A DNA stretch of 64,000 bases from Brachybacterium subflavum (GCF_009299795.1 NZ_VIGP01000001.1:372001-436000), one strand, 5' to 3'. Positions 36,955-46,381 are shown, counted from the stretch's first letter. Numbers and translations: made by a program. Notes: generated by a model not told the origin, from the letters alone.

Positions 36955-38648
36955 GAGCCCGCTCCCGTCTTCGTCGCCGCGTGGTACGAGGGGATGGCGA
37001 CGGCGTTGACCGTGATGCCGGAGAGCTCGGGGGTCTGGACGTAGATGCGCTGGACGTTCTGCTCGAGCGGGATGAAGTAGGCCTGCTCGAGGACGTGCTG
37101 CGAGAGCTCGTCGATCACCCCGGCGCGCTCCGTGCGGTCGGCGGTGCCGGCCACCTGGCCGGCGAGATCCACGAGGCGCTCGTCGGAGTCCTCGAGGGCG
37201 AACCAGTCCTCGCCGTCGGCCGTGATCACGCCCGCCACGGTGCCCGCGTCCACGAAGCTGCGGGTGACCTCGGCGAGGCCCTGGTCGGGATTGTCCTCGA
37301 CCTTCCCGGAGTAGCCAGCGACGTCGATCTTCTGGGTCGCGACGCGGATGCCCAGACGCCCCAGCTGCTGGGAGATCAGCTCGGCCTCGGGCACGGAGCC
37401 GGTGAGGTACGGGGTCGGGTAGAGGGTGAACCCGAGCTCGGTGCCGTCCTTCGTGCGGTAGGCGTCGTCGGAGCGCCCGGTCCATCCGGCGTCGTCGAGC
37501 AGCTGCGCGGCCGAGTCCGGGTCGTAGGGGAAGAGGTCGGAGTGGTCCTCCGCCTCGGGGACGCTCGACTGCAGCCAGCTCGTCGCGCTCTCCCAGTCCT
37601 TCGTGAACACGGTGCGCAGGATCTCGTCGCGATCGATGCCGCGGGAGATCGCGCGGCGCACGCGCACGTCGTCGAAGGGCGCCACGTTCGTGCGCACCCG
37701 GAAGCCGTGGGTGAAGCCGAGATAGCGCGGCACCTCGATCGTGAAGCCGGCCTCCGTGAAGGAGTCCAGCACCTGCGGGTTCACGTTGTAGGACACGTCG
37801 CTCTGGTGGGCGCGGGCGGCGGAGGCGCGCAGGGTGTCGTCCGGGAGCACCTTGAAGGTGAGCTTCCTCAGGGCGGCGGCGCCGCTGCGGCCGAGCACGG
37901 GCGGCGCCCAGTCGTAGTCCTCGCGGCGCACCAGGGTGACGTGGTCGCTCGCGGCCCAGGAGTCCAGCACGAAGGGGCCGCTGCCGATCTGGTGGGCGAG
38001 GTCCGACTGCTCGCCGAGGGAGCGGGCGACGGACTCGGGGCTCAGCAGCAGGCACCCGTGGTAGCCGAGGGTCGGCAGGAAGGAGAGGGACGGGGCGGTG
38101 AAGCGCACGTGCACGGTGCGCTCGTCGAGCGCCTCGGCCCCGTCGTAGGTCGAGCCGGGGAACAGGCCCACCTTCGCGATGCCCGCGTCGGGCCGGCCCT
38201 TCGCCCAGACGTCGAGGTTCGCGACCACCGCGTCGGCATTCAGGGTCGTGCCGTCGGAGAAGGTGACGCCGTCCTTCAGGTGCAGCGTGAACTCGGTGGA
38301 GTCGCTCGCGACGTCCCAGCTCTCGGCGATCCAGGGGGTGATGGTCCCCTTCTCGTCCGTGTGGACGAGCTTGTCGGTGAGCTGCTGCCAGACGTTCGCC
38401 TCGTAGCTCGAGATCGCGCTCTTGGAGGGTACCCGTCCGCCGTCGAGGTTCGAGATGAGGAAGGTCAGCTCGTCCTCGGGCGTCTCGGAGCCGTCCGCCG
38501 CATGGGCTGCCTCGAGCGCGCAGCCCGCGAGGGGCAGGGCGGCGAGGCCCAGCGCGCCCGCGCCGATCCCGCGCAGCAGTCGCCGGCGGGTGACATCGGG
38601 GCCGACGGGGCTGGCGCCCGCGGGGGCGGGGTCGACGGGCCGGGTCAC
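36951..38648 (-). CDS. Peptide ABC transporter substrate-binding lipoprotein (SBP family 5)
   Basis: This 565-aa extracytoplasmic protein has a Tat-type lipoprotein signal (TRRRLLRGIGAGALGLAAL, lipobox LAGC) and the family-5 fold: ITPWIAESWDVASDSTEFTL, LKDGVTFSDGTTLNADAVVA, IGSGPFVLD, and VRRAISRGIDRDEIL. It captures peptides or similar ligands such as opines or glycosides. GTG 38648 overlaps the aminotransferase stop by 4 bp. An internal in-frame GTG just before TRRRLLRG is an alternative start that would give a shorter signal. Confidence 0.88.
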   Translation of the reverse strand: MTRPVDPAPAGASPVGPDVTRRRLLRGIGAGALGLAALPLAGCALEAAHAADGSETPEDELTFLISNLDGGRVPSKSAISSYEANVWQQLTDKLVHTDEKGTITPWIAESWDVASDSTEFTLHLKDGVTFSDGTTLNADAVVANLDVWAKGRPDAGIAKVGLFPGSTYDGAEALDERTVHVRFTAPSLSFLPTLGYHGCLLLSPESVARSLGEQSDLAHQIGSGPFVLDSWAASDHVTLVRREDYDWAPPVLGRSGAAALRKLTFKVLPDDTLRASAARAHQSDVSYNVNPQVLDSFTEAGFTIEVPRYLGFTHGFRVRTNVAPFDDVRVRRAISRGIDRDEILRTVFTKDWESATSWLQSSVPEAEDHSDLFPYDPDSAAQLLDDAGWTGRSDDAYRTKDGTELGFTLYPTPYLTGSVPEAELISQQLGRLGIRVATQKIDVAGYSGKVEDNPDQGLAEVTRSFVDAGTVAGVITADGEDWFALEDSDERLVDLAGQVAGTADRTERAGVIDELSQHVLEQAYFIPLEQNVQRIYVQTPELSGITVNAVAIPSYHAATKTGAGS

Positions 38649-39967
38649 CCTCGGGCCTCCGGGGCAGACAGTGCCGCGGCGAGGCGCTCGGCTCCCCCGC
38701 GCAGGCGCTCCGGGGACAGGTGGCTGATCCCGACGCGCAGCGCGCCGCGATCGTCGGCCGGGCCCTCGCCCTCCCAGAAGAAGTACCGGCCCAGCACGGC
38801 GTCCGTCCCGGTCCGCTCGCGGGCCACGCGCTGGGCGGCGGCGAGATCGATGCGCTCGTCGTGCACCCGCACCCAGGCGAAGATGCCGCCCGTGCGGTGG
38901 ACGACCTCGACGCCGCCGGGCACCTGCTCGTCCAGGATCGAGGTCACGAGGTCGAAGCGCTCGGCGTAGGCGGTGCGGGCGCGGGCGGCGATCGCGTCGA
39001 AGCCGCGTGGGGCGAGCGGACCGTCGCCGGGAGCGGGGTGCGCGGACGAGCCGGCCCCGAGGACCCTCTCGACGATCGCCTGCACGAGCACCGAGGAGTG
39101 CTGGTCCTGGTTCGCGCGCAGCCGCGTCACGGGGCCGACGAGCCACGACGGCAGTGCGAGCCAGCCCAGCCGCAGGCCGGGCCCGAGCACCTTGGAGAAG
39201 GTGCGCACGTGGACCACGCGGTCCGAGCCCAGCGGGTAGTCGGGCAGCGAGGGGCCGTCGAAGCCGAGCGAGTGGTACGCGTTGTCGGAGACGATCACGA
39301 AGCCGAAGCGCTCGGCGAGCTCGACGAGGCGCGCGCGCTCGGCCGGGGCGGTGACGTACCCGGTGGGGTTGTGGTGATCGGGCACCGTGTAGAGCAGCTT
39401 CGGGCGCTCGCCCGCGACCAGCCGCGCCTCGAGCGCGTCGATGTCGAAGCCGTTCTCCGAGAGCCGCAGCGGGATGAGCCGGGGCCGCTTGTGCTGCAGG
39501 TCGCGGAAGATCAGGGGGTAGGTGGGGTCCTCGACGATCACCGCGTCGCCCTCGTCGAGCAGGGCGTCGAACAGCAGCGAGAGGCCGTGGAAGGCGCCGT
39601 TCGTGATGATGATCCGCCCGGGCTCCGCGCCCTCGCGCCGACCGATCCAGTCGCGCAGGCCCGCCAGACCCGGGCTCTGGGAGTACTGGAGGGCCGCGGC
39701 GAGGGCCGACGAGTCGGCGGTGAGGTCCTCGGCCGCGTGGCGGATCTGCGCGAGGGGCAGCAGGTCCTCGCTCGGGGCGCCGCCGAGCAGCGGGATCGAG
39801 CCGGCCGGCAGCGAGGAGGCCTTCCCGAAGCCCCGCGCGCGGTCCTCGCGCGAGCCCAGGTCGGAGAGCAGTGCGGAGGGGGAGAGCGCCACAGTGGGAT
39901 CGGCGCCGGTCGCCGTGCTCGCCGTGTTCGCCGTATTCGCAGTGTTCGCGGTGGTCGCAGTGTCCAT
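38645..39967 (-). CDS. PLP-dependent aminotransferase (class I/II, LysN/MocR-like fold)
   Basis: This 440-aa fold-type-I transaminase has the PLP-ring segment NGAFHGLSLLFDALLDEGDA, EDPTYPLIFR, the NPTGY motif, SDNAYHSLGF, and the Schiff-base lysine in RTFSKVLGPGLRLGWL. It lacks a GntR DNA-binding domain, so it is an enzyme rather than a MocR regulator. A short Thr/Ala/Asn repeat (TANTANTANTAS) sits at the N-terminus. It begins 5 bp after the FAD oxidase stop, so it could aminate the 2-oxo acid that enzyme makes. The amino acid is unknown; 2-aminoadipate-type or aromatic/branched acids are candidates. Confidence 0.87.
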   Translation of the reverse strand: MDTATTANTANTANTASTATGADPTVALSPSALLSDLGSREDRARGFGKASSLPAGSIPLLGGAPSEDLLPLAQIRHAAEDLTADSSALAAALQYSQSPGLAGLRDWIGRREGAEPGRIIITNGAFHGLSLLFDALLDEGDAVIVEDPTYPLIFRDLQHKRPRLIPLRLSENGFDIDALEARLVAGERPKLLYTVPDHHNPTGYVTAPAERARLVELAERFGFVIVSDNAYHSLGFDGPSLPDYPLGSDRVVHVRTFSKVLGPGLRLGWLALPSWLVGPVTRLRANQDQHSSVLVQAIVERVLGAGSSAHPAPGDGPLAPRGFDAIAARARTAYAERFDLVTSILDEQVPGGVEVVHRTGGIFAWVRVHDERIDLAAAQRVARERTGTDAVLGRYFFWEGEGPADDRGALRVGISHLSPERLRGGAERLAAALSAPEARG

Positions 39968-39972
39968 CGGGG

Positions 39973-41409
39973 TCAGAGGGCCTTCCCGGGATTGAGCAGG
40001 TGCTGGGGGTCGAAGGCGTCCTTGAGGCGGCGCTGGAGCGCGCGGGACGCGTCGGCGAGCTCGAGGTCGAGCCAGGAGTGCTTGGCGGTGCCGATGCCGT
40101 GCTCGCCGCTGATGGTGCCGCCGAGGGCCAGGGCCTCGCGGACCAGGTCGTCGGCCGCGTCGTGGAGCACGGGCGGCAGCGGCGCCGCGGGGTCCGGGTT
40201 GTCCTCGGGGCGGGGGAGTGAGAGCGACGGGTGGAGATTCCCGTCGCCTGCGTGGGCGACCGCCGAGGTGCGGATCCCGTGCTCGCGGCCGATCCGCTCG
40301 ATCACGGCGAAGGCGTCCGCGAGGCGCGACTTCGGGATCGCGACGTCCTCGCCGAGGCGGAAGTGCCCGGCGCCGGAGCCGCGGCCCGAACGGCGCAGCT
40401 CCCACCAGTGCTCGGCCTCGGCCTCGTCCTCGAGGACGCGGATCTCGACGCCCGACGCGTCGGGGTGCTCACCGCCGAGCGCGGCGATCAGGTCGCTGGT
40501 CTGCTCCGCGATGCCGTAGCCGTCGAGCTCGACGAGCAGCACCGCGCTCTCGCCCGCGGCGACGCCGGCGCCCGTGTGCTCGTCGATGTCCTCGAGGGAG
40601 CGCGCATCCAGCAGCTCGCAGGCCGCCGGCCGCACGGGGCCGCGCGAGATCGCGTTCACCCCGGCCGCGGCGCCGGCGACGGTGGGGAAGCGGGCGAGCA
40701 CGGTGCGCCGCGCGACGGGCAGCGGGCGGATCCGCACGGTCGCCGCGACGACGATCGCGAGCGTGCCCTCGGAGCCGATGAGCAGCTGCGTGAGGTCGAG
40801 CCCGGTGACGCCCTTGATCGAGCGGTGGCCGGTGCGCAGCAGCGTGCCGTCGGCGAGGACCACCTCGAGGCCGAGGACGGATTCCCGGGTCACGCCGTAC
40901 TTCGCGCAGTGCAGGCCGCCCGCGTTGGTCGCGATGTTCCCGCCGATGCTGGAGAGCCGTGCGCTCGCCGGGTCCGGTGCGTAGAAGAAGCCGTGCGGCG
41001 CGAGCGCCTCGGAGAGGTCCGCGGTGATCACGCCCGCCTCCACGACGGCGACCTCGTCGAGCACGTCGATCTCGCGGATGCGCGCGAGGTGCTCGAGTCC
41101 CAGCACGATCGAGCCGTCGACCGGGGTGGCGCCCCCGGACAGCCCCGAGCCGGCGCCGCGCGGGACGACGGGCGTGCCGGTCTCGTGGGCGAGGCGGAGG
41201 ACCGTCTGCACTCCGTCGACGTCGCGGGGCAGCGCCAGCAGGAAGCTCGTGCCGGTGGGCGCGACGACCGCCCGGTCCCCGCTGTAGACGGGATCGGGAG
41301 AGGCGATCACGGCGTCCTCGCCGAGCAGTGCGGTCAGGCGCGCGGCGAGGGCAGGAAGACCGGCGGGGTCGCTGCGCGACGCGGGGATGGACGAGACGGG
41401 CGCGGACAC
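39973..41409 (-). CDS. FAD-linked 2-hydroxy acid oxidase/dehydrogenase (GlcD/D-lactate dehydrogenase type)
   Basis: This 478-aa VAO-family flavoprotein has an FAD-binding half (TPVVPRGAGSGLSGGATPVD, SSIGGNIATNAGGLHCAKYG) and a C-terminal FAD-oxidase domain (VAHAGDGNLHPSL, GGTISGEHGIGTAKHSWL). Such enzymes oxidise D-lactate, glycolate or 2-hydroxyglutarate. No GlcE/GlcF or Fe-S partner is present. GTG 41409 has TGGAG 5 nt upstream; ATG 41445 is an alternative. It leads a seven-gene operon and is divergent from a TRAP transporter, which probably brings in its hydroxy-acid substrate. Confidence 0.87.
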   Translation of the reverse strand: MSAPVSSIPASRSDPAGLPALAARLTALLGEDAVIASPDPVYSGDRAVVAPTGTSFLLALPRDVDGVQTVLRLAHETGTPVVPRGAGSGLSGGATPVDGSIVLGLEHLARIREIDVLDEVAVVEAGVITADLSEALAPHGFFYAPDPASARLSSIGGNIATNAGGLHCAKYGVTRESVLGLEVVLADGTLLRTGHRSIKGVTGLDLTQLLIGSEGTLAIVVAATVRIRPLPVARRTVLARFPTVAGAAAGVNAISRGPVRPAACELLDARSLEDIDEHTGAGVAAGESAVLLVELDGYGIAEQTSDLIAALGGEHPDASGVEIRVLEDEAEAEHWWELRRSGRGSGAGHFRLGEDVAIPKSRLADAFAVIERIGREHGIRTSAVAHAGDGNLHPSLSLPRPEDNPDPAAPLPPVLHDAADDLVREALALGGTISGEHGIGTAKHSWLDLELADASRALQRRLKDAFDPQHLLNPGKAL

Positions 41410-41611
41410 TCGGGCTCCAGGGGGTCGACGTCGGGACCTCCCCATCCTGGAGGTCGGCCGGCATTAGCGCAACTGATGCTCGACATAAGAAGACACATGG
41501 CGGACGGGCAACGGCAAGCATCGGCAAGAAGTCGGTGCGGCCGCCCGCCTGCGAGAGCCTGTGAGGACAGCGGTGCTGAGCACCGCGTGGACGACGAGGA
41601 GGTCGACTTCG

Positions 41612-42697
41612 GTGGACACACCACGGGCAGGATCCGCGACGCGCCGGAGACCAGGGAGCAGCTCGCGGCTCTCGAGAAGACATCTGCTCCTGGGTGCTCC
41701 CGCCGCCGGGCTCGGAGCGCTCGCGCTCGGGGCGTGCGCGCAGTCGGGGGCTGCGACCCGGGCCGAGAAGGTGCTCTCCATCTCGCTGAACCAGGCGGAG
41801 GACCACCCGAGCTTCGGTGCCCTGACGGACTTCGGCGACGAGCTCGTCGAGGCGACGGACGGGCGATGGGGAGCGAGGGTCTACCCCAACGAGTCCCTCG
41901 GTGCCCAGCAGGAGGTCGTCCAGCTGGTCTCCGACGGATCGGTCGATCTGGCGGTGGTCTCGAGCACGCAGATCGAGAACCTCTCGATGCGCTTCCGCCC
42001 GCTGAACCTGCCCGGCGTCTTCGACGACATCGAGCACCAGACGGCCGTCCTCGACGACCAATCGGTCGTCGGCGACCTCTTCTCCTCGCTCGAGGGCGAG
42101 CGCCGGCTGCGCGTGCTCGGCGGCTTCACCCAGGGCTCGCGACACCTCTACACCCGCAGCGGCCCGATCGAGTCCCCGGATGACCTCTCGGGCATGAAGA
42201 TCCGCGTCCAGGAGTCCGACGTGTTCCTCGCGATGATCCGCGCGATGGGAGGATCCCCCACGCCGATGTCCTACGGCGAGGTCTACACGGCCCTGCAGTC
42301 CGGGGTGATCGACGGCGCGGAGAACAACGAGATCTCCTACGTCACCCAGCGCCACAACGAGATCGCGCCCTACTTCGCCCGCACCAACCACCTGGTCGGG
42401 CTCGACTACGTGGTCGGCAACGTCGACCGCATCCACGGCATGCAGGAGCAGGATCAGGAGGCGTTCGCCGACTGCTTCCGCCGCACCCGCGACTCCTTCA
42501 TCGAGACCTGGATCCGGCAGACCGAGGACGCCACCACCACCATGGAGGACGACGGCGTGAAGATCACGGACCCCGATCCCGATGCCTTCGGGCCCGCCCT
42601 CGAGGACGTCGCGGTCTCCTTCCTCGCCACCGCCGATGACCAGGACCTCTACGAGCGGGTGCGCGACCTCGCGGGAACGAAGGAGGCGAGCTCATGA
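41612..42697 (+). CDS. TRAP transporter substrate-binding lipoprotein (DctP family)
   Basis: This 361-aa extracytoplasmic binding protein has a Tat-like lipoprotein signal (SRRHLLLGAPAAGLGALALG, lipobox GAC) and a DctP domain: VYPNESLGAQQEVVQLVSDG, LNLPGVFDD, and DLSGMKIRVQESDVFLAMIR. The conserved Arg in KIRVQ is the usual carboxylate anchor, so the ligand is an organic acid. GTG 41612 is chosen because GAGGAGG lies 9 nt upstream. The stop overlaps the DctQ start. The divergent oxidase suggests a 2-hydroxy or 2-oxo acid ligand. Confidence 0.88.
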   Translation: MDTPRAGSATRRRPGSSSRLSRRHLLLGAPAAGLGALALGACAQSGAATRAEKVLSISLNQAEDHPSFGALTDFGDELVEATDGRWGARVYPNESLGAQQEVVQLVSDGSVDLAVVSSTQIENLSMRFRPLNLPGVFDDIEHQTAVLDDQSVVGDLFSSLEGERRLRVLGGFTQGSRHLYTRSGPIESPDDLSGMKIRVQESDVFLAMIRAMGGSPTPMSYGEVYTALQSGVIDGAENNEISYVTQRHNEIAPYFARTNHLVGLDYVVGNVDRIHGMQEQDQEAFADCFRRTRDSFIETWIRQTEDATTTMEDDGVKITDPDPDAFGPALEDVAVSFLATADDQDLYERVRDLAGTKEASS

Positions 42698-43242
42698 GCA
42701 CGCTGCGCCGACAGGTCCTGAGGGCATTGACCGTCCTCTCCGTCGCGCTGTTCAGCATCCTGGTGCTGGTCGTGATGTGGCAGGTGGTCTCCCGCCAGGT
42801 CCTCCAGCACCCCAGCACCTGGTCGACCACCGTCGCCCAGTACCTCTTCGTGTGGCTCTCGCTGTTCGCGATCGCCCTGGTGTTCGGCGAGCGCGGCCAC
42901 GTCGCGGTCGACGTCGTGGCCACCCGGCTGCCGGCCCCCGCACGGCGCACCGTCCTGGTGCTGGTGCAGCTCGCCATCCTCGTCTTCGCACTGCTCGCCC
43001 TGGTCTGGGGAGGCATGCGCGGCGTCCTCATCTCCTGGGACCAGGTGATCCCGGGGATCCCGCTGAGCGTGGGCCAGATGTATCTGGCCCTGCCGGTCTC
43101 CGGCCTGCTGATCGCGCTCTTCGCGCTCGACGACGCCGTGGCCGCCGCCCGTGGACGGGACGTCCTCCCGGCCGCGGACGCCGAGGAGCAGCAGGCCCAG
43201 GAGCTCGCCGACGACCTCGCACGACCGGCCGAGGAGGGCTGA
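42694..43242 (+). CDS. TRAP transporter small permease (DctQ)
   Basis: This 182-aa membrane protein has four helices, typical of DctQ: ALTVLSVALFSILVLVVMWQ, VSRQVL, AQYLFVWLSLFAIALVFGER-GHVAVD, and a last helix near residues 130-150. An acidic Gln-rich tail follows. It pairs with the large permease next door. Its ATG overlaps the DctP stop by 4 bp. Confidence 0.9.
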   Translation: MSTLRRQVLRALTVLSVALFSILVLVVMWQVVSRQVLQHPSTWSTTVAQYLFVWLSLFAIALVFGERGHVAVDVVATRLPAPARRTVLVLVQLAILVFALLALVWGGMRGVLISWDQVIPGIPLSVGQMYLALPVSGLLIALFALDDAVAAARGRDVLPAADAEEQQAQELADDLARPAEEG

Positions 43243-43243
43243 C

Positions 43244-44563
43244 ATGGATCCCGCACTGCTCGCCGGCACCATCCTGGTGATCGGCATCATCATCCTCATC
43301 CTGCTGGGGGCACCGATCGCCGTCGCGATCGGACTGCCCTCGGTCGCCGCGCTGGTCGCCGTCGTCGGGCCCGAGCCCGCCGTGTTCGTCTCGGCTCAGC
43401 GCATCTTCACCGGCGCGAACTCCTTCACCCTGCTCGCGATCCCGTTCTTCGTGCTTGCGGGCAATCTGATGAACACCGGGGGCATCGCCGAACGGCTCAT
43501 CGACGCCGCGAAGGTCATCGTGGGCCGCCTGCCGGGCTCTCTCGCCCAGACCAACGTGGTGGCCAACGCGCTCTTCGGCTCGGTCTCGGGAGCCGCCGTG
43601 GCCTCCGCCGCGGCGATCGGCACGACCATGGGCCCGCGGCAGCGGCGCGAGGGCTACGACCCGGCGTTCTCGACCGCGGTCAACGTGGCCTCGGCGCCTT
43701 CGGGGATGCTGATCCCGCCCTCGAACACGCTCATCGTGTACTCCCTGGTCTCCTCGACCTCCGTCGCGGCGCTCTTCGTCGCGGGCTACGGCCCGGGCCT
43801 CGTCTGGGTCGTCGCCTGCCTCGCGGTCGTGCTGATCGCGGCGCGCCGTCGGCCCGAGCTGCGCGGTGCGCGAGAGCGGATCGGCTTCGCGCTGGGCGCG
43901 AAGACCCTCCTGCGCGCCCTCCCGGCCGTGCTCATGATCGTGATCGTGATCGGCGGACTGCTCGCCGGGTTCTTCACCGCCACCGAGTCGGCGGTGATCG
44001 CGGTCGCCTACTGCCTCGTGCTCGGCTTCGCCTACCGTCAGCTGACGATCGCGAAGCTCCCGACGGTGATCGCGGCCTCGGCGCGCACGACGGCCGTGGT
44101 GATGCTCCTGGTCGCGGTCTCCTCCGCGCTCAGCTGGGTGCTGAGCTACGCGACGATCCCGCAGACGATCTCCTCGGCCCTGCTGGGGCTCGCGGCCTCC
44201 AAGACCGTCGTCCTGCTGCTGATGATGGTGATCCTGCTGATCGTGGGCACGTTCATGGACCCCACCCCGGCGATCCTGATCTTCACGCCGATCTTCCTGC
44301 CGATCGCGCAGGAGCTCGGAGTGGACCCGCTGCACTTCGGCATGATGATCACCTTCAACCTGTGCGTCGGCACCATCACCCCGCCCGTGGGCAACGTGCT
44401 GTTCGTCGGGGCCAAGGTGGGAGGAGTCCCCATCGAGAAGGTGATCCGCGCGCTGCTGCCGTTCTTCCTCGCGCTCGTCGTGGGCCTTCTCGTCGTGGTG
44501 TTCGTCCCGCAGGTCTCCCTCGCCCTCCCGGGCTGGTTCGGCCTGCTCGACGCCGCCGGCTGA
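43244..44563 (+). CDS. TRAP transporter large permease (DctM)
   Basis: This 439-aa permease has about 12 helices and DctM motifs: LLGAPIAVAIGLPS, LAIPFFVLAGNLMNTGGIAER, GSVSGAAVASAAAIGTTMGP, ASAPSGMLIPPSN, GFFTATESAVIAVAY, and FNLCVGTITPPVGNVLFVG. It drives sodium- or proton-coupled uptake together with DctP and DctQ. It starts 1 nt after the DctQ stop with GAGGAGGG as ribosome site. Confidence 0.93.
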   Translation: MDPALLAGTILVIGIIILILLGAPIAVAIGLPSVAALVAVVGPEPAVFVSAQRIFTGANSFTLLAIPFFVLAGNLMNTGGIAERLIDAAKVIVGRLPGSLAQTNVVANALFGSVSGAAVASAAAIGTTMGPRQRREGYDPAFSTAVNVASAPSGMLIPPSNTLIVYSLVSSTSVAALFVAGYGPGLVWVVACLAVVLIAARRRPELRGARERIGFALGAKTLLRALPAVLMIVIVIGGLLAGFFTATESAVIAVAYCLVLGFAYRQLTIAKLPTVIAASARTTAVVMLLVAVSSALSWVLSYATIPQTISSALLGLAASKTVVLLLMMVILLIVGTFMDPTPAILIFTPIFLPIAQELGVDPLHFGMMITFNLCVGTITPPVGNVLFVGAKVGGVPIEKVIRALLPFFLALVVGLLVVVFVPQVSLALPGWFGLLDAAG

Positions 44564-44624
44564 CGAGCATCGCCCGCCGACCGACGATCAGCGGCAGGCG
44601 GGCGTGTTCAGCGGCCGACGGGCG

Positions 44625-45689
44625 TCATCCGCCCATGCCCCAGGCCTCGGCGAGGAGCTCGTGCGAGCGCTCGCGATGGGCGGGATCGAAGACCTGCCCG
44701 GTGACGATGAGCTCGTCGGCCCCGGTGGCGCGGACGAGGGACTCGAGCTGCGCGACGACCGTGCGCGGGGAGCCGACGGCGCGCACGGAGAGCGTCTGGT
44801 CGACCTTCGCGAGCAGCGCCGGGTCGGCGAGGCCCTCGAGATCCCGGGGCGGCTTCACCTTCGTGCGCTCGCCGCGCAGGATGCCCAGGAAACCCTGCTG
44901 CGCCGAGGTGAACAGGTGCTGGGCCTCCTCGTCCGTGGGTGCGACCAGGACGTTCACGCCGACCATCGTGTGCGGGGCGTCGATCTGGGCGGACTCGGCG
45001 TCCGCGTCGAAGGTCCGGCGGTAGGCGTCCAGCGCCTGCTCGACCCCGAAGGGCGAGAAGTGCGAGGCGACGGAGAAGGGCATGCCGAGGCGACCGGCGA
45101 GCTGCGCGCCGTTCGACGTCGAGCCGAGGATCCACATGGCGACCTCGGTGCCCTCGGCGACCGGGGCGGCGATCCGCAGGCCCGTCGGCTGCTCGGTGCG
45201 CGACCAGTCGCGCATCTGCTCGACCGCGGCGATGAACGCCTCCGGCTCGGCCGACGTGCGCGCGAGCAGCTGCGCGGTGAGCGGGTCGGTGCCGGGCGCG
45301 CGGCCCAGCCCCAGATCGATGCGATCACCGTGCATCTGGACCAGGGTGCCGAACTGCTCGATGACCGAGAGCGGGGAGTGGTTGGGCAGCATGACGCCGC
45401 CCGAGCCCACGCGGATCCGCTCGGTCAGCTGCGCGGCCTGGCCGATGAGCAGGCTGGTCGCGTTCGAGGCCAGGGAGATCGTGTTGTGGTGCTCGGCGAA
45501 CCAGTAGCGGGCGAAGCCCAGACGGTCGGCGAGCTGGGCGGAGCTCATCGCGTGGCCGATGGCCTCGCGGGCGTCCATCCCCTCGGAGATCGGGACCAGG
45601 TCGAGGATCGACAGCGGCACGTGCGGGGTGTGCGCGGGCGCCGCGGAGGGCGAGGACGGGCCGGCGGTCTCGGGCATGGGGGTGCTCAT
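44625..45689 (-). CDS. LLM class flavin-dependent oxidoreductase
   Basis: This 354-aa luciferase-like protein has PLSILDLVPISEGMDAREAI, RYWFAEHHNTISLASNATSL, RIRVGSGGVMLPNHSPLSVIE and RIDLGLGRAPGTDPLTA, the pattern of the MsnO8/YceB-type LLM subgroup. It probably uses FMN. The substrate is unknown. The first 25 residues are Pro/Ser-rich. ATG 45689 has TAGCCT 6 nt upstream and no Shine-Dalgarno. It stands alone, convergent with the TRAP operon. Confidence 0.85.
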   Translation of the reverse strand: MSTPMPETAGPSSPSAAPAHTPHVPLSILDLVPISEGMDAREAIGHAMSSAQLADRLGFARYWFAEHHNTISLASNATSLLIGQAAQLTERIRVGSGGVMLPNHSPLSVIEQFGTLVQMHGDRIDLGLGRAPGTDPLTAQLLARTSAEPEAFIAAVEQMRDWSRTEQPTGLRIAAPVAEGTEVAMWILGSTSNGAQLAGRLGMPFSVASHFSPFGVEQALDAYRRTFDADAESAQIDAPHTMVGVNVLVAPTDEEAQHLFTSAQQGFLGILRGERTKVKPPRDLEGLADPALLAKVDQTLSVRAVGSPRTVVAQLESLVRATGADELIVTGQVFDPAHRERSHELLAEAWGMGG

Positions 45690-45695
45690 GGCCCG

Positions 45696-45701
45696 AGGCT
45701 A
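45696..45701 (-). promoter_or_regulatory. -10 hexamer TAGCCT for the leaderless LLM oxidoreductase gene
   Basis: TAGCCT, CGGGCC, ATG on the minus strand. Confidence 0.6.
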
Positions 45702-45778
45702 CGCCGCGCCCGGAGGCGGGTGCTGGGTGCTGTGAGCACTCGAGCGCCGACGCAGGGAATACCGAGGTCAGCGCCGCG

Positions 45779-46381
45779 TCAGGCGCCCATCGGCCGCGGG
45801 GGCTGCGCGTACTGCGCAGACTGCTGGTGGTGCTGCCGAGCGGCCATCTGCGCGTACTGCGCGCGCACCCGCTGATTGTGGTTCGAGGCAGCGGTGCAGC
45901 CCCAGATCATGCTCGTGATCCAGGCGCCGACGCCGATCAGCGGGACCAGGCCGAACAGGACGGCCCCGACCCCCATCGTGAGGATCGAGAGGACGCCGAT
46001 CACGGCGGCCGAGACCAGGATCAGTCCGAAGGTGATCCCCATCAGGATCAGCGCCCCGCCGACCGTCGCGTAGAGCATCCCGAACACGCCGAAGAAGAAC
46101 GTGAGCACGAAGGCCACGCCGACGCTCTTCTCGGGCAGGATGACCATGGGCGGCGGACCGTATCCGGGTGGGGCTTGCGGGGCCAGCGGGGCCTGCGGGA
46201 TTGCGAAGGGCTGCATGGCACTGCCGGCCGTCGCCGGGGCGTCGGCCCGCGGCCCGGCGACGGCATAGGGATCGACGTCGCGCCGCGGCTCGTCGGGGGC
46301 GTGATGATGGACGACCTGGCCCGGGATCACCGGGTGGGGTCGTCTCCTGGGCTCCGGTCCGTCCAGCGGCGACTGGCTCAT
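45779..46381 (-). CDS. Proline-rich small membrane protein of unknown function
   Basis: This 200-aa protein has a Pro/Ala-rich cytoplasmic head (residues 1-80, with a HHH patch), then three hydrophobic segments: VGVAFVLTFFFGVFGMLYAT, GGALILMGITFGLILVSAAV, and VGAVLFGLVPLIGVGAWITS. A Gln/His-rich tail (AARQHHQQSAQYAQ) follows. It resembles TM2/DUF4190-type small membrane proteins, but I cannot place it firmly. ATG 46381 has GAGGGAG 2 nt upstream. Confidence 0.65.
   Translation of the reverse strand: MSQSPLDGPEPRRRPHPVIPGQVVHHHAPDEPRRDVDPYAVAGPRADAPATAGSAMQPFAIPQAPLAPQAPPGYGPPPMVILPEKSVGVAFVLTFFFGVFGMLYATVGGALILMGITFGLILVSAAVIGVLSILTMGVGAVLFGLVPLIGVGAWITSMIWGCTAASNHNQRVRAQYAQMAARQHHQQSAQYAQPPRPMGA

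Noticed and set aside
38645-39967. Aminotransferase as a MocR-type regulator
   Set aside because: There is no N-terminal GntR winged-helix domain; the protein begins with a short Thr/Ala/Asn repeat and then the enzyme fold.
40231-42183. 650-codon plus-strand frame opposite the FAD oxidase
   Set aside because: The opposite strand has all FAD-oxidase motifs; this frame also runs through the divergent promoter into dctP out of frame.
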